DNA of 14,048 nucleotides from Corallococcus sp. CAG:1435 (GTDB taxonomy: Bacteria; Bacillota; Clostridia; Christensenellales; CAG-314): NCBI GenBank assembly GCA_000433775.1, contig HF998446.1, forward strand, positions 1 through 14,048. The letters run 5' to 3'. The first letter of the stretch is position 1; every line of letters starts with the position of its first letter. Below are positions 6,661 through 13,662 of this stretch, piece after piece. Made by a program: the position numbers and the translations under genes. The notes beneath the pieces are model-generated. The model was not told the DNA's origin. It saw only the letters and a program-made list of their open reading frames with translations, and ran no database searches.

Positions 6661-7115
6661 GAGTTACAAAACAGTTTCAATAAAGAGTTTCACCTGTTGT
6701 TTATGGCATATCAAAAACCTTTCGAAACGTTTACGGCACCTCACTTACCGCAAACACCTGCCGAAACGCTCTGCAAGTACGCTTGCACGTGTGTGCTTTC
6801 ACTGCAAAGTATCGTTAAAATAAAATTTTAATGAAAAGTTTCACCTGTTGTTGATAGTATATCAAAAAACGTTTGAAACGTTTACGGCACTGCCACTTAC
6901 ACAAATGCACCTCTGTTACGCAGTATAAATACGCTTGCACGTGTGTTGTTTCACGACAGAGTATCGTTAAAATAAAATTTCAATGCAAAGATTCACCTGT
7001 TGTTGATGGCATATCAAAAACCTTTCGACACGTTGACGGCACACCACCGCTTACCACAAACACCTGCACAACTGTGTTGTTTAACGGGTAGTAAACTTAA
7101 AATTTTTGCGAAAAT
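6661..7115. repeat. Three degenerate tandem copies of a 151-152 bp intergenic unit
   Basis: CACCTGTTGT occurs at 6691 and 6842 and CACCTGTTGT again at 6994, giving periods of 151 and 152 bases. Copy 1 runs about 6688-6838, copy 2 about 6839-6990, and copy 3 about 6991-7115 with roughly 25-30 bases missing from its middle; a decayed fragment precedes copy 1. The left part of the unit (TATCAAAAACCTTTCGAAACG, GTTTACGGCA) and the right part (CGCTTGCACGTGTGT and TATCGTTAAAATAAAATTT, identical in copies 1 and 2) are well kept, while the middle has diverged. Copy 1 can be read as a 42-codon frame (MAYQKPFETFTAPHLPQTP...) and copy 3 as a similar one, but there is no ribosome binding site and copy 2 lacks the ATG and has a stop. 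I therefore regard the unit as non-coding. Confidence 0.8.
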
Positions 7116-7200
7116 GTTTCGGCGATGCACACCAAAAGGGAATTGTTGCAGTTGCAAAAATGCTGACGGGAAAGTTTGCATCGTCGTGATTTTTTCATAC

Positions 7201-7229
7201 AAAAAAGGCGGTTTTGAAACCGCCTTTTT
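7201..7229 (-). terminator. Terminator of the GT80-like lipoprotein gene (bidirectional)
   Basis: Six A, GGCGGTT, loop TTGA, AACCGCC, five T. The structure has a U-tract in both directions; the gene it serves ends at 7300 on the minus strand, about 70 bases upstream. Confidence 0.88.
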
Positions 7230-7291
7230 CCCTTTGCACCGCCCGCACTTTCCACCGAAAGTTGAAACAGTGCCTTTTGCTGTTGGTTGGG

Positions 7292-7316
7292 CAATAGCGT
7301 TACTTTTGCGCTATTG
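7292..7316. repeat. Hairpin around the stop codon of the GT80-like gene
   Basis: CAATAGCG (7292-7299), nine-base loop containing the stop codon, CGCTATTG (7309-7316): a perfect 8-bp inverted repeat. No U-tract follows, so it is not itself a terminator; it might protect the 3' end of the transcript. Confidence 0.5.
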
Positions 7317-9165
7317 TTTGCAGATTGATGTAGTCGGTATTTTCGAACACACCGAGGTAGTCGTCTCGGGATTGGTCAAACATAGCCGCAGTTGACGAAG
7401 CGGATTTTATCTGCTGTTCATCCCCGATGAAAAACAGCGTTTGCCCCACCATGGAACTGGACATTGTGGAACTGTGGTAACCGCCGATGTACACGTCGTT
7501 GTACAGATACATGTACGTTTCCGCAGGTACCGCATTGGGCAACACCACTATTTTGTTGGATTCAAAATACTCGCTGCGACCGTCGGTAAAATTGCTTATC
7601 GGGTAGGACGGATGTCCCTTGTAGAAAATGTTGTATTCCGCCGAGTACTTACTTACGATGTAAGGCAAAAATGTCATGAGCGTTGTGTTTTCGCCGCAAC
7701 CGTAACTGTTGTTTTCGCCGGCAACGGAAGTTCCCAAAATAAGCAGGTTTTTCTTGCCGTTTTCCGATTGGAAGTAGTCGTTTGCCGAGCCTTCCTCGCC
7801 AAGGTTGTCTATCCAGCGTGTGCGCAACAGAAATTCCAACTGACGTGTTTTGCCGACATTTTCCACAGACGCCAACGCCTCCTGAATGGTGTAACTGTTG
7901 ATGTTGCTGTCCAGAAGGGCGTAGTACTCGGAGTAGCCTTCCTCCTGCGGATTGAGTGTGGAAAGCAAACTGTTTTTGATGTTGACGTAGTAATGCACGT
8001 TGGAATCGGTAGCCATGGCAATGAAGTGAGGCACATTCCAGATGGAGGTTATTTCTGCGCCGTTTTTGAGGCTTTCAACGTAACTTTGATAGTCGGATTT
8101 TCTTTGTTTGTACTGAGCGTAGGAATTGTATCCGTAGCGACTGAAATACACTGCCGTTGCGGAACCTTCCGTGTACATGCACACGTCAAAGTTGGAAACG
8201 TCGATGTTGTTGCCGTAACTCCACCACAACGCAACGTTTGCAACGACGTCGTCTACATAAAATGTGAAGGTTGATGTCTTGTCCATTTCGTACAAATCGG
8301 CAATCCACTTTTTGATGTGTTTCAATGCCGTTGTTACTTCGCCTGCGTTGTACACCGCTCCCCAACTTCCGTCAACCCAAGCCTGATAGTTGCTGGTTTT
8401 TTGGTTTCCGTCGTCGTCGAACAACGCAAGATTGGTTGTTTTGGTTTGGAATGTTGTGTTGGGAATAGCGTAACAGTTTTGCGGAAGTTGCCCCCAATCG
8501 AATGTTGTGTTGCGTGCAATGGCAATGTAGGTAGGATAGGTTCCGTCCGACTTGACAATGTCCGTCGAAGCGTACAGCACGGGCAAGGTGGAATTGGAAT
8601 ACACAAAGTTGTAGTGGTCCGCCTTGACGTTGACACAATCGCATTGCACCGTTGCAACGGCAACTTCTCCTTGGTAGTACTTTATTTCCGCAATATAATT
8701 GCCGAAATAAGGGGCAGTAACATCTACAGAAAATGTTGCGGCAGGCAATTCCCTTTCGGTAAAGATGTAGTCCACGCTTACAACGCCGTCCACTTCCAGT
8801 CCGTTGCGATAGACGGAGTAGGTAACTTTGTCAAAAATGTCGGGATTGAATACATCTACATAAAGCCAACCCGTAAGTTGATTTTTGTTTTGGAAAAACG
8901 CCACCTTGGTGGTGTCGTCAATGCTTACACCCAGAGGTTTTCCTCCGACGGTCCATTCGCCGTCGGCAAAGCCCAAAGTGAGGTCGACGTCGGCGTCTGT
9001 TCCCGATTGCCCTTTGAGCGATTCCAACCACTCTTCGACGGTACCCTGAAAACCGTTTTCAACGGCTATTTCGTAGGCGCTTTTTCCGTTTTGGCAGGCA
9101 GTGAGCGCAACAACGCACACCAGCATTACCAAAGACAAAATTAAAATTGCTTTAAGTTTCTTCAA
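7300..9165 (-). CDS. Surface lipoprotein with a GT80 sialyltransferase-like domain
   Basis: A 621-residue protein. The TTG start (9165) is eight bases after AGGAGG. Residues 1-23 are a lipoprotein signal ending in lipobox LTAC (C24), so it is probably anchored outside the membrane. Residues 28-54 carry GKSAYEIAVENGFQGTVEEW, a short module found before collagen-like or repeat linkers in Firmicute surface proteins. About 60-180 looks like an Ig-like beta domain. From about 185 the protein resembles GT80 sialyltransferases (Photobacterium and Pasteurella type): NSTLPVLYASTDI, YTEGSATAVYF (331-341) where the family has YDDGS.EY, LLILGTS near 474, YKGHP (H518), LPNAVPAET (E549) and GGYHSS (S565, S566). 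The His, Glu and Ser-Ser used for CMP binding and catalysis appear kept, while the catalytic-base Asp motif and the GTTTW Trp are altered. Photobacterium GT80 enzymes also have a lipoprotein signal and an N-terminal Ig-like domain. Activity and substrate are unproven. Confidence 0.72.
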   Translation of the reverse strand: MKKLKAILILSLVMLVCVVALTACQNGKSAYEIAVENGFQGTVEEWLESLKGQSGTDADVDLTLGFADGEWTVGGKPLGVSIDDTTKVAFFQNKNQLTGWLYVDVFNPDIFDKVTYSVYRNGLEVDGVVSVDYIFTERELPAATFSVDVTAPYFGNYIAEIKYYQGEVAVATVQCDCVNVKADHYNFVYSNSTLPVLYASTDIVKSDGTYPTYIAIARNTTFDWGQLPQNCYAIPNTTFQTKTTNLALFDDDGNQKTSNYQAWVDGSWGAVYNAGEVTTALKHIKKWIADLYEMDKTSTFTFYVDDVVANVALWWSYGNNIDVSNFDVCMYTEGSATAVYFSRYGYNSYAQYKQRKSDYQSYVESLKNGAEITSIWNVPHFIAMATDSNVHYYVNIKNSLLSTLNPQEEGYSEYYALLDSNINSYTIQEALASVENVGKTRQLEFLLRTRWIDNLGEEGSANDYFQSENGKKNLLILGTSVAGENNSYGCGENTTLMTFLPYIVSKYSAEYNIFYKGHPSYPISNFTDGRSEYFESNKIVVLPNAVPAETYMYLYNDVYIGGYHSSTMSSSMVGQTLFFIGDEQQIKSASSTAAMFDQSRDDYLGVFENTDYINLQTIAQK

Positions 9166-9207
9166 GATTGTTTCCTCCTGATTTTATCCTGTGTAAAAAC
9201 AGCAAAA

Positions 9208-9235
9208 ATATTGTGAATACGAACAAGTCTTGCAA
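9208..9235 (-). promoter_or_regulatory. Possible promoter of the GT80-like gene
   Basis: On the minus strand TTGCAA (9235-9230), 16-base spacer, CAATAT (9213-9208), 43 bases before the start codon. A small inverted repeat TCTTGC-AAG-GCAAGA (9228-9242) overlaps the -35 and could be an operator. Both calls are tentative. Confidence 0.35.
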
Positions 9236-9242
9236 GGCAAGA

Positions 9243-9853
9243 AATTGCACGCAACGTTTTTCAAATTTACATGCGTGTCTTTTGCAAAAACGTAAAGATA
9301 TTTGTTATTGTAACGCACAATGCTGAAATGAAGCAAAAAAAAATACATCTGAATGTTAAATAAATGTCGAATTATTGAAAAATACTCTGTTTACCCTGCA
9401 AGTTACCGAAAAGCAATGTTCATTGATAAAAAAGTGTTACGGTAGATTTTCGGCATAGATGCCTTGGAAACTGAGAAAAAAGCCCCCACACAACGTGAAG
9501 GCTTTTTATTTTCAGAATTTTTCTGTTTTTGCAATGACTTTGATGAGCGTTTTTAAGGTTGGCAACGTCGCAGGCAGTTTTTTCGAACAAGCTTCCGATA
9601 CCTTTTGGAATACGCCTCACCTTTACGCAATACCGCTAACAACACTCACACCACCAACTGCCAAAACAAGCGTCAGGTTGTTGTCGCATTGGTCAAAGGG
9701 CACAAAACCTTTTGAACCATTGCATTACAGCGTAAGACCGCAATAATCAAGCAAAAGACGTTTGAAAGGCGAAACATCTGCCGTAAATTTCACTTTACAA
9801 CGTCGACAAAAACGCACAAAGAAAAGATTTATCGCAAAAAAGATGCGCTGACG
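9243..9853. other. Gap between the GT80-like gene and the alpha-galactosidase
   Basis: About 610 bases without a convincing gene. The left half is AT-rich; the right half (9520-9850) is of more even composition but has no frame with a ribosome binding site and no RNA fold I recognise. The hairpin at 9476-9507 is the only clear structure and could end a transcript from the right. Confidence 0.4.
9476..9507 (-). terminator. Terminator-like hairpin, possibly for the alpha-galactosidase transcript
   Basis: AAAAAGCC, three bases, CAC, loop, GTG, two bases, GGCTTTTT. The A/T ends give a U-tract in both directions. It is about 350 bases beyond the alpha-galactosidase stop, and no better terminator is seen closer to that gene. 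Confidence 0.6.
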
Positions 9854-12025
9854 TCAATTTGCCTTTTTGAGATGCAAAGCAAATGTGGCAAAATCGGAAA
9901 ATACCTGAGGCAACAGGATTCCGGCACTGCGCAACGTTTTTCCGCTGGCCGTCTGTCCCGTTTCTTGGATGAGGTAATCAAAGTCGTCCTCCAAACCGTG
10001 TATTTTGAGCAAAACGGGGCGTTGATTTTCCAAAATCAATCCGTGAAGCCCCACTACCCGGGCAAGGCTTTTGTCGGGCAAAACCTGACACACCGCCCAA
10101 AGTTGCTGCGTGGAAGAAAGTCGGTACAAGTCGCCCTCCGACACAAGTTTCCAATAGGTGCGATAGTCGGCAATTTGTTTGGAAATTTGCGCCTTTTCCT
10201 CTTCGGAAAGTTTGCATATATCCAATTCGTAACCGAAAGAGCATGTGCAAGCCACGTTGTAGCGAGCCTCCGACGAAAGAGTGCGTCCCGTTTGGTGGTT
10301 GGGACAAACGGAGTAATGCGCCGACATTGCGCTTTGAGGATAGCAAAGGGAAGTACCCTGCTGAATGAATGTTCTGCAATAGGCGTCTGTGTTGTCGCTT
10401 GTCCAGATTTGCGGAAAATAGTACAGCATTGCACCGTCGAAACGGCCTCCTCCGCCGCTGCACCCTTCCATCAACACGTCGGGGAAGCGTTGCGTCAGTT
10501 TTTGTGCCAGCGAATACACGCCCAAAACATATCTGTGCGCCACTTCGCCCTGACGTTGCGCAGGCAAAAATGGCGAATACAAATCGGCAAGGTACCTGTT
10601 CATATCCCATTTGACGTAGTCGACGTCGTTTTCGCCTATTATGTCGCTTATTTTTCGGAAAATGTGTTCCACCACTTCGGGGTTGGCAAAATCCAGCACA
10701 AGTTGATTTCTTCCACGCACTCGTCCCGCATCGGGATTGTGCAATACCCACTCGGGATGTGTGCGGAAAAGTTCCGTGCCTTCGTTGACCATTTCCGGCT
10801 CTATCCACAGTCCGAATTTAAGTTGCAAATCATGACACTTTTTGGCAATTTGTTTAAGTCCACCACGCAGTTTTTGCGTGTTGACCTGCCAATCCCCCAA
10901 ACCGTTTGTGTCGTTGTTGCGGTTGGTAAACCAGCCGTCGTCCAGCACAAAGGCGTCGGCACCTATTTGCTTGGCACAGTCGATAATTTCAAACAGTTTG
11001 TCGGTGTCAAAGTCGAAGTAGGTTGCTTCCCAATTGTTGACCACTATCGGACGTGGGGCAAATGCAAACTTGGGATTTACTACGTGCTTGCGGTAGAAAT
11101 TGTGAAACGCACGGGACATTTTCCCCAATCCGTGGGCAGAAAATGCCATTACCGCAGCGGGTGAATAAAATTCACTACCGCTTTGCAGCAGCCAGCGGAA
11201 ATTTTCGCTGTCGATACCGCCTTGAAGACGGCAGATTTTGAGAGAAGAATTTTCCGCAGAAAGAGAAAAACTACCGCTGTAAAGCAAGTTTACGCCGATT
11301 GCTTCACCCTCGTTTTCCGTGGCGTAGGGAGAAACCAACGCCAAAAAGGGATTGTGGCAGTGAGATGACACTCCTCTGCCCGAAGACGTTACCTGCAAAA
11401 TTCCGCCGTGCGAGCAGTTGCGCACAACTTGCCTTTCGCCTGCCCAATTTCCCACAAGTTGCACTGTGTCGTAGTTGCTGTCGTACAAGTCCATCATAAA
11501 GGAAGAAAGTTTCAAAACGGTAACGTCGTTTTTGCCGTTGTTTACCAGTTTGCAATTTCTTACCACCACGTCGCAGTCGTCAAAAACCGTGTAGTACAAA
11601 TACAAATCGAGATTGTTGACGCTGTCGGAAAGTTGCACTTCCAACGTTTCGCCGTCCCTTGGAAAGGGCATTTCCGAAAGGGTGAAATGTTGCAAAATTT
11701 TGTACCCGTTGTAACGAAAATCTGTCAGACGGCTTCCGTTTGGCAACAGCACTTCCACCGACGGACGGCGGTAGTCGCCCAACTGCGAACAGGAATTTTC
11801 CAGCAACATGGCATTGAGATTGTCGTTGGGCATTGTTGCCCCGTCAAAGTTGACGGCTGCACCCAAAAATGCAGTTTGCGACAGGTACAAAATGTCCTCT
11901 TGTGCTGGGATTGCTTCGCCAAAATACAGATGACGCAAAAAACCGTGTCTGTCGGCAAAAAAGACGTAACTGACGTTGCCGCTTTGCAAATGAAACATTC
12001 TTTTTTCGGCGTTGTAGTGTATCAT
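9854..12025 (-). CDS. GH36 family alpha-galactosidase
   Basis: A 723-residue alpha-galactosidase of glycoside hydrolase family 36, which removes terminal alpha-1,6-linked galactose from raffinose-family oligosaccharides or galactomannan fragments by a retaining mechanism. The start is the ATG at 12025 (MIHYNAEKRMFHLQSGNVSY), three bases after AAGGAGAAG; the frame is open further upstream but crosses the promoter. The N-terminal beta-supersandwich covers about residues 1-320, with a typical LGDYRRPS segment near 82. The catalytic barrel follows: NNWEATYFDF near 330, DDGWF near 362, GLWIEPEMV near 405, nucleophile in VKWDMNR (D474), CSGGGGRFD near 522 and acid/base in WTSDNTDA (D544). The 70-residue spacing of the two catalytic Asp is that of the well-studied Geobacillus enzyme. 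There is no signal peptide, so it is cytoplasmic. No sugar transporter or regulator gene is adjacent. Confidence 0.96.
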   Translation of the reverse strand: MIHYNAEKRMFHLQSGNVSYVFFADRHGFLRHLYFGEAIPAQEDILYLSQTAFLGAAVNFDGATMPNDNLNAMLLENSCSQLGDYRRPSVEVLLPNGSRLTDFRYNGYKILQHFTLSEMPFPRDGETLEVQLSDSVNNLDLYLYYTVFDDCDVVVRNCKLVNNGKNDVTVLKLSSFMMDLYDSNYDTVQLVGNWAGERQVVRNCSHGGILQVTSSGRGVSSHCHNPFLALVSPYATENEGEAIGVNLLYSGSFSLSAENSSLKICRLQGGIDSENFRWLLQSGSEFYSPAAVMAFSAHGLGKMSRAFHNFYRKHVVNPKFAFAPRPIVVNNWEATYFDFDTDKLFEIIDCAKQIGADAFVLDDGWFTNRNNDTNGLGDWQVNTQKLRGGLKQIAKKCHDLQLKFGLWIEPEMVNEGTELFRTHPEWVLHNPDAGRVRGRNQLVLDFANPEVVEHIFRKISDIIGENDVDYVKWDMNRYLADLYSPFLPAQRQGEVAHRYVLGVYSLAQKLTQRFPDVLMEGCSGGGGRFDGAMLYYFPQIWTSDNTDAYCRTFIQQGTSLCYPQSAMSAHYSVCPNHQTGRTLSSEARYNVACTCSFGYELDICKLSEEEKAQISKQIADYRTYWKLVSEGDLYRLSSTQQLWAVCQVLPDKSLARVVGLHGLILENQRPVLLKIHGLEDDFDYLIQETGQTASGKTLRSAGILLPQVFSDFATFALHLKKAN

Positions 12026-12055
12026 AACTTCTCCTTGCAATATATTTTCAAGTAC

Positions 12056-12084
12056 ATTGTAGCAGTTTTTTGTCTGTTTGTACA
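12056..12084 (-). promoter_or_regulatory. Probable promoter of the alpha-galactosidase gene
   Basis: On the minus strand TGTACA (12084-12079), 17-base spacer, TACAAT (12061-12056), about 30 bases before the start codon. The -35 box is weak, which would suit an activator-dependent or regulated promoter. Confidence 0.5.
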
Positions 12085-12180
12085 TACCTAAAAAAATTTT
12101 CATGCGACTTGTGTGCAAATACGCTTGTTTTACTGTCCTTTCGCTTTTATTATTGACGCAAAAATACAATACGTAGTTGC

Positions 12181-12198
12181 AAATTTTGTGCAAAATTT
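12181..12198. promoter_or_regulatory. Palindrome upstream of the alpha-galactosidase promoter
   Basis: AAATTTTG-TG-CAAAATTT, a perfect 8-bp inverted repeat with a 2-base centre, about 100 bases upstream of the -35 box. It may be a binding site for a sugar-responsive regulator; no consensus is assigned. It is AT-rich, so chance cannot be excluded. Confidence 0.4.
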
Positions 12199-12216
12199 CA
12201 TGTGGTGCTTGCAACG

Positions 12217-12268
12217 AAAAAAAAACAACGGCACAGTGAAATTGAAGGTTTTAAGTACTGCGCCGTTG
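12217..12268 (-). terminator. Strong minus-strand terminator with no assigned gene
   Basis: On the minus strand CAACGGC-G-CAGT, a 19-base loop, ACTG-T-GCCGTTG, then nine T (12225-12217). The stem has one mismatch (12261/12233). It lies downstream of another minus-strand terminator at 12554-12580, so it may end an unrecognised transcript arising between them, or act as a back-up. Confidence 0.8.
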
Positions 12269-12553
12269 ACGTTTTTAACGTTTTTTGCCCTTTTCCTATT
12301 CAGTCAGACAGACAGTGATTGTATTTGCACGTTTTTGCCGACAGATTGCTTACATTTACGGAATGTTTCGTATTTTGCAAAAGCGTACCGGAAATTGCAT
12401 TGTTTACAAACGGTCGCAACATTGCAAGTTTTTTTCGGCAACGCTACTGCTGCCTTGGCAAAACAAACGAAAATTTGATTTGCAATTTACATAAAATCTA
12501 TTTTGGCAAATTGCAGAAACATCCGCAGTTTTTACGCCTCTTGCGCTTTTTGC
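12269..12553 (-). other. Segment between two minus-strand terminators; possible small RNA
   Basis: About 285 bases with no gene. Minus-strand ATG codons open only very short frames without ribosome binding sites. The segment is flanked by terminators in the same direction, an arrangement seen with small RNA genes, but no strong promoter is visible and I recognise no 6S, RNase P, SRP or tmRNA signature. Confidence 0.3.
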
Positions 12554-12580
12554 AAAAAAAAGGCAGGCATAAGCCTGTCT
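12554..12580 (-). terminator. Terminator of the smpB operon
   Basis: On the minus strand AGACAGGC, loop TTAT, GCCTGCCT (one A-C mismatch) followed by T. It is about 55 bases after the stop of the kinase-like gene, the last gene of the operon. Confidence 0.85.
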
Positions 12581-12636
12581 TAAATAAACCGAACATAAGT
12601 ATGCACTAAATAAAGTCGGTTGACGTTCGTTCTCAC

Positions 12637-13188
12637 TCACCTGTCGAGTTGTGAAAGTTGTTGCAAAAACCGTTGCGCCTCTTTCGGACTTGTAAGGCGG
12701 ATTACCTTTATTTGCGGATTTTCTTCCATGAGGGAAAGTATCACGGGGCGTACTTTTTTTCGGAAAGTCCAGATGTATTTGAGGAAATAACCGTCCAACT
12801 TTTCCAGACAGCCGTCGGCAATGTCTTCACGCTGTTTTCCGCTGTAACGCACACGGCGTTTCACCGCTCTGTAAAGACACAAACTGCGGCGAAAATCCAA
12901 AAAAATTACCAAAGTTGCCCTTTTGAACCTGTCGGGAAGGTGGCTTTTCCACATTCCGTCAATCAGCCAACTGTCCTGACAAATAATATTGTTGTGAATT
13001 TCCACACGCTTTTCGTAATCCAGCATTTTCCAGTTGGCTGCCCACAACACTTTGTCAAGATGAATTGCCCTGCGGTGCAGAATTTCCTGCAAGTTGTTGG
13101 AAAAGGTGGTTTTACCGCTTCCCGGGCAACCTATCACTGCCGTGCGTGTAAAATCGGCATATTGCAGGCAAAAAACATTACTTTTCAT
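12637..13188 (-). CDS. P-loop kinase-like NTPase (adenylate-kinase/FlaR type)
   Basis: A 183-residue cytoplasmic P-loop protein of the group often annotated 'DNA topology modulation protein' or adenylate-kinase-like. A Walker A motif GCPGSGKTTFS sits at residues 20-30, followed by HLDKVLWAANWKM (the substrate-side loop), SWLIDGMWKSHLPDR near 73, a hydrophobic Walker-B-like strand (TLVIFLDFRRSLC) and a basic lid-like stretch (RAVKRRVRYSGKQRED). The C-terminal strand IKVIRLTSPKEAQRFL is also typical. Substrate unknown. The ATG at 13188 follows AAGGTAGG and lies only three bases after the smpB stop codon, so the two are co-transcribed and probably coupled. A 17-residue segment precedes the first beta strand, slightly longer than usual. 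The last gene of its operon, followed by a terminator. Confidence 0.83.
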   Translation of the reverse strand: MKSNVFCLQYADFTRTAVIGCPGSGKTTFSNNLQEILHRRAIHLDKVLWAANWKMLDYEKRVEIHNNIICQDSWLIDGMWKSHLPDRFKRATLVIFLDFRRSLCLYRAVKRRVRYSGKQREDIADGCLEKLDGYFLKYIWTFRKKVRPVILSLMEENPQIKVIRLTSPKEAQRFLQQLSQLDR

Positions 13189-13191
13189 AGC

Positions 13192-13662
13192 CTACCTTTC
13201 GCTGTATTCCTTGATTGCACGCTGTTGATCACGTTCCATGTCCTTTTTGAGAATACTGTCCTTCTTGTCGTAGTTTTGTTTACCTTTTACAAGCGCAACT
13301 TCCACTTTGACAAGCGAACCCTTGAAATACATTTTCAGCGGTACCATGGAATAGCCCTTTTCCTTAACCTTGCCGAGAATACGCATGATTTCCCTTTTGT
13401 GGGCAAGCAAACGCCTGTCTCTGCGGCTTGCCACGTTAGAGTAACTGCCTTTATCGTAGTTTTTGATGTGACAACCCAGCAACATCAAGTTGCCGTTTTC
13501 CACACGGCAGTAGGAATCGGTGAGGTTTACCTCGCCTTTACGCAAAGATTTCACCTCACAGCCCACAAGATTTATGCCGCATTCCAATGTTTCCACCACA
13601 AAGTAGTCGTGAAATGCCTTTTTGTTGGTAGCAATTACCTTACCGCTGTTTTGTTGTTTCAT
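13192..13662 (-). CDS. smpB: SsrA-binding protein SmpB
   Basis: A 156-residue SmpB, the partner of tmRNA in trans-translation that rescues stalled ribosomes. It shows the OB-fold core: KVIATNKKAFHDYFV at the N-terminus, ECGINLVGCEVKSLRKGEVN, DSYCRVENGNLMLLGCHI, then RDRRLLAHKREIMRILGKV, MVPLKMYFKGSLVKVEVAL and the basic C-terminal tail KGKQNYDKKDSILKKDMERD that inserts into the ribosomal mRNA channel. The ATG at 13662 gives the usual family length. It lies inside the upstream gene (23-base overlap) and has no good ribosome binding site at normal distance (an AGGAG lies about 25-30 bases away), so translation is probably coupled to the gene before it. The tmRNA gene itself was not found in this window. 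Confidence 0.96.
   Translation of the reverse strand: MKQQNSGKVIATNKKAFHDYFVVETLECGINLVGCEVKSLRKGEVNLTDSYCRVENGNLMLLGCHIKNYDKGSYSNVASRRDRRLLAHKREIMRILGKVKEKGYSMVPLKMYFKGSLVKVEVALVKGKQNYDKKDSILKKDMERDQQRAIKEYSER

Noticed and set aside
6661..7115. CRISPR array
   Set aside because: The repeats are about 151 bases long, degenerate and directly abutting, with no spacer pattern and no cas genes.
7000..7395. Plus-strand 131-codon frame starting in repeat copy 3
   Set aside because: It runs through a strong bidirectional terminator and into the antisense of the lipoprotein gene, with no ribosome binding site.
7441..9144. Two plus-strand frames of about 275 codons opposite the GT80-like gene
   Set aside because: Antisense shadows, Val/Cys/Arg-rich, without ribosome binding sites; the minus-strand frame has a signal peptide, lipobox and recognisable domain motifs.
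9872..11164. Long plus-strand frame opposite the alpha-galactosidase, and a minus-strand frame at 9978-10808
   Set aside because: Both are shadows of the GH36 gene; compositions are unnatural and no family motif is present.
12215..12620. tmRNA (ssrA) gene next to smpB
   Set aside because: No tRNA-like acceptor with CCA end and no tag-peptide reading frame of the A..YALAA type was found on either strand.
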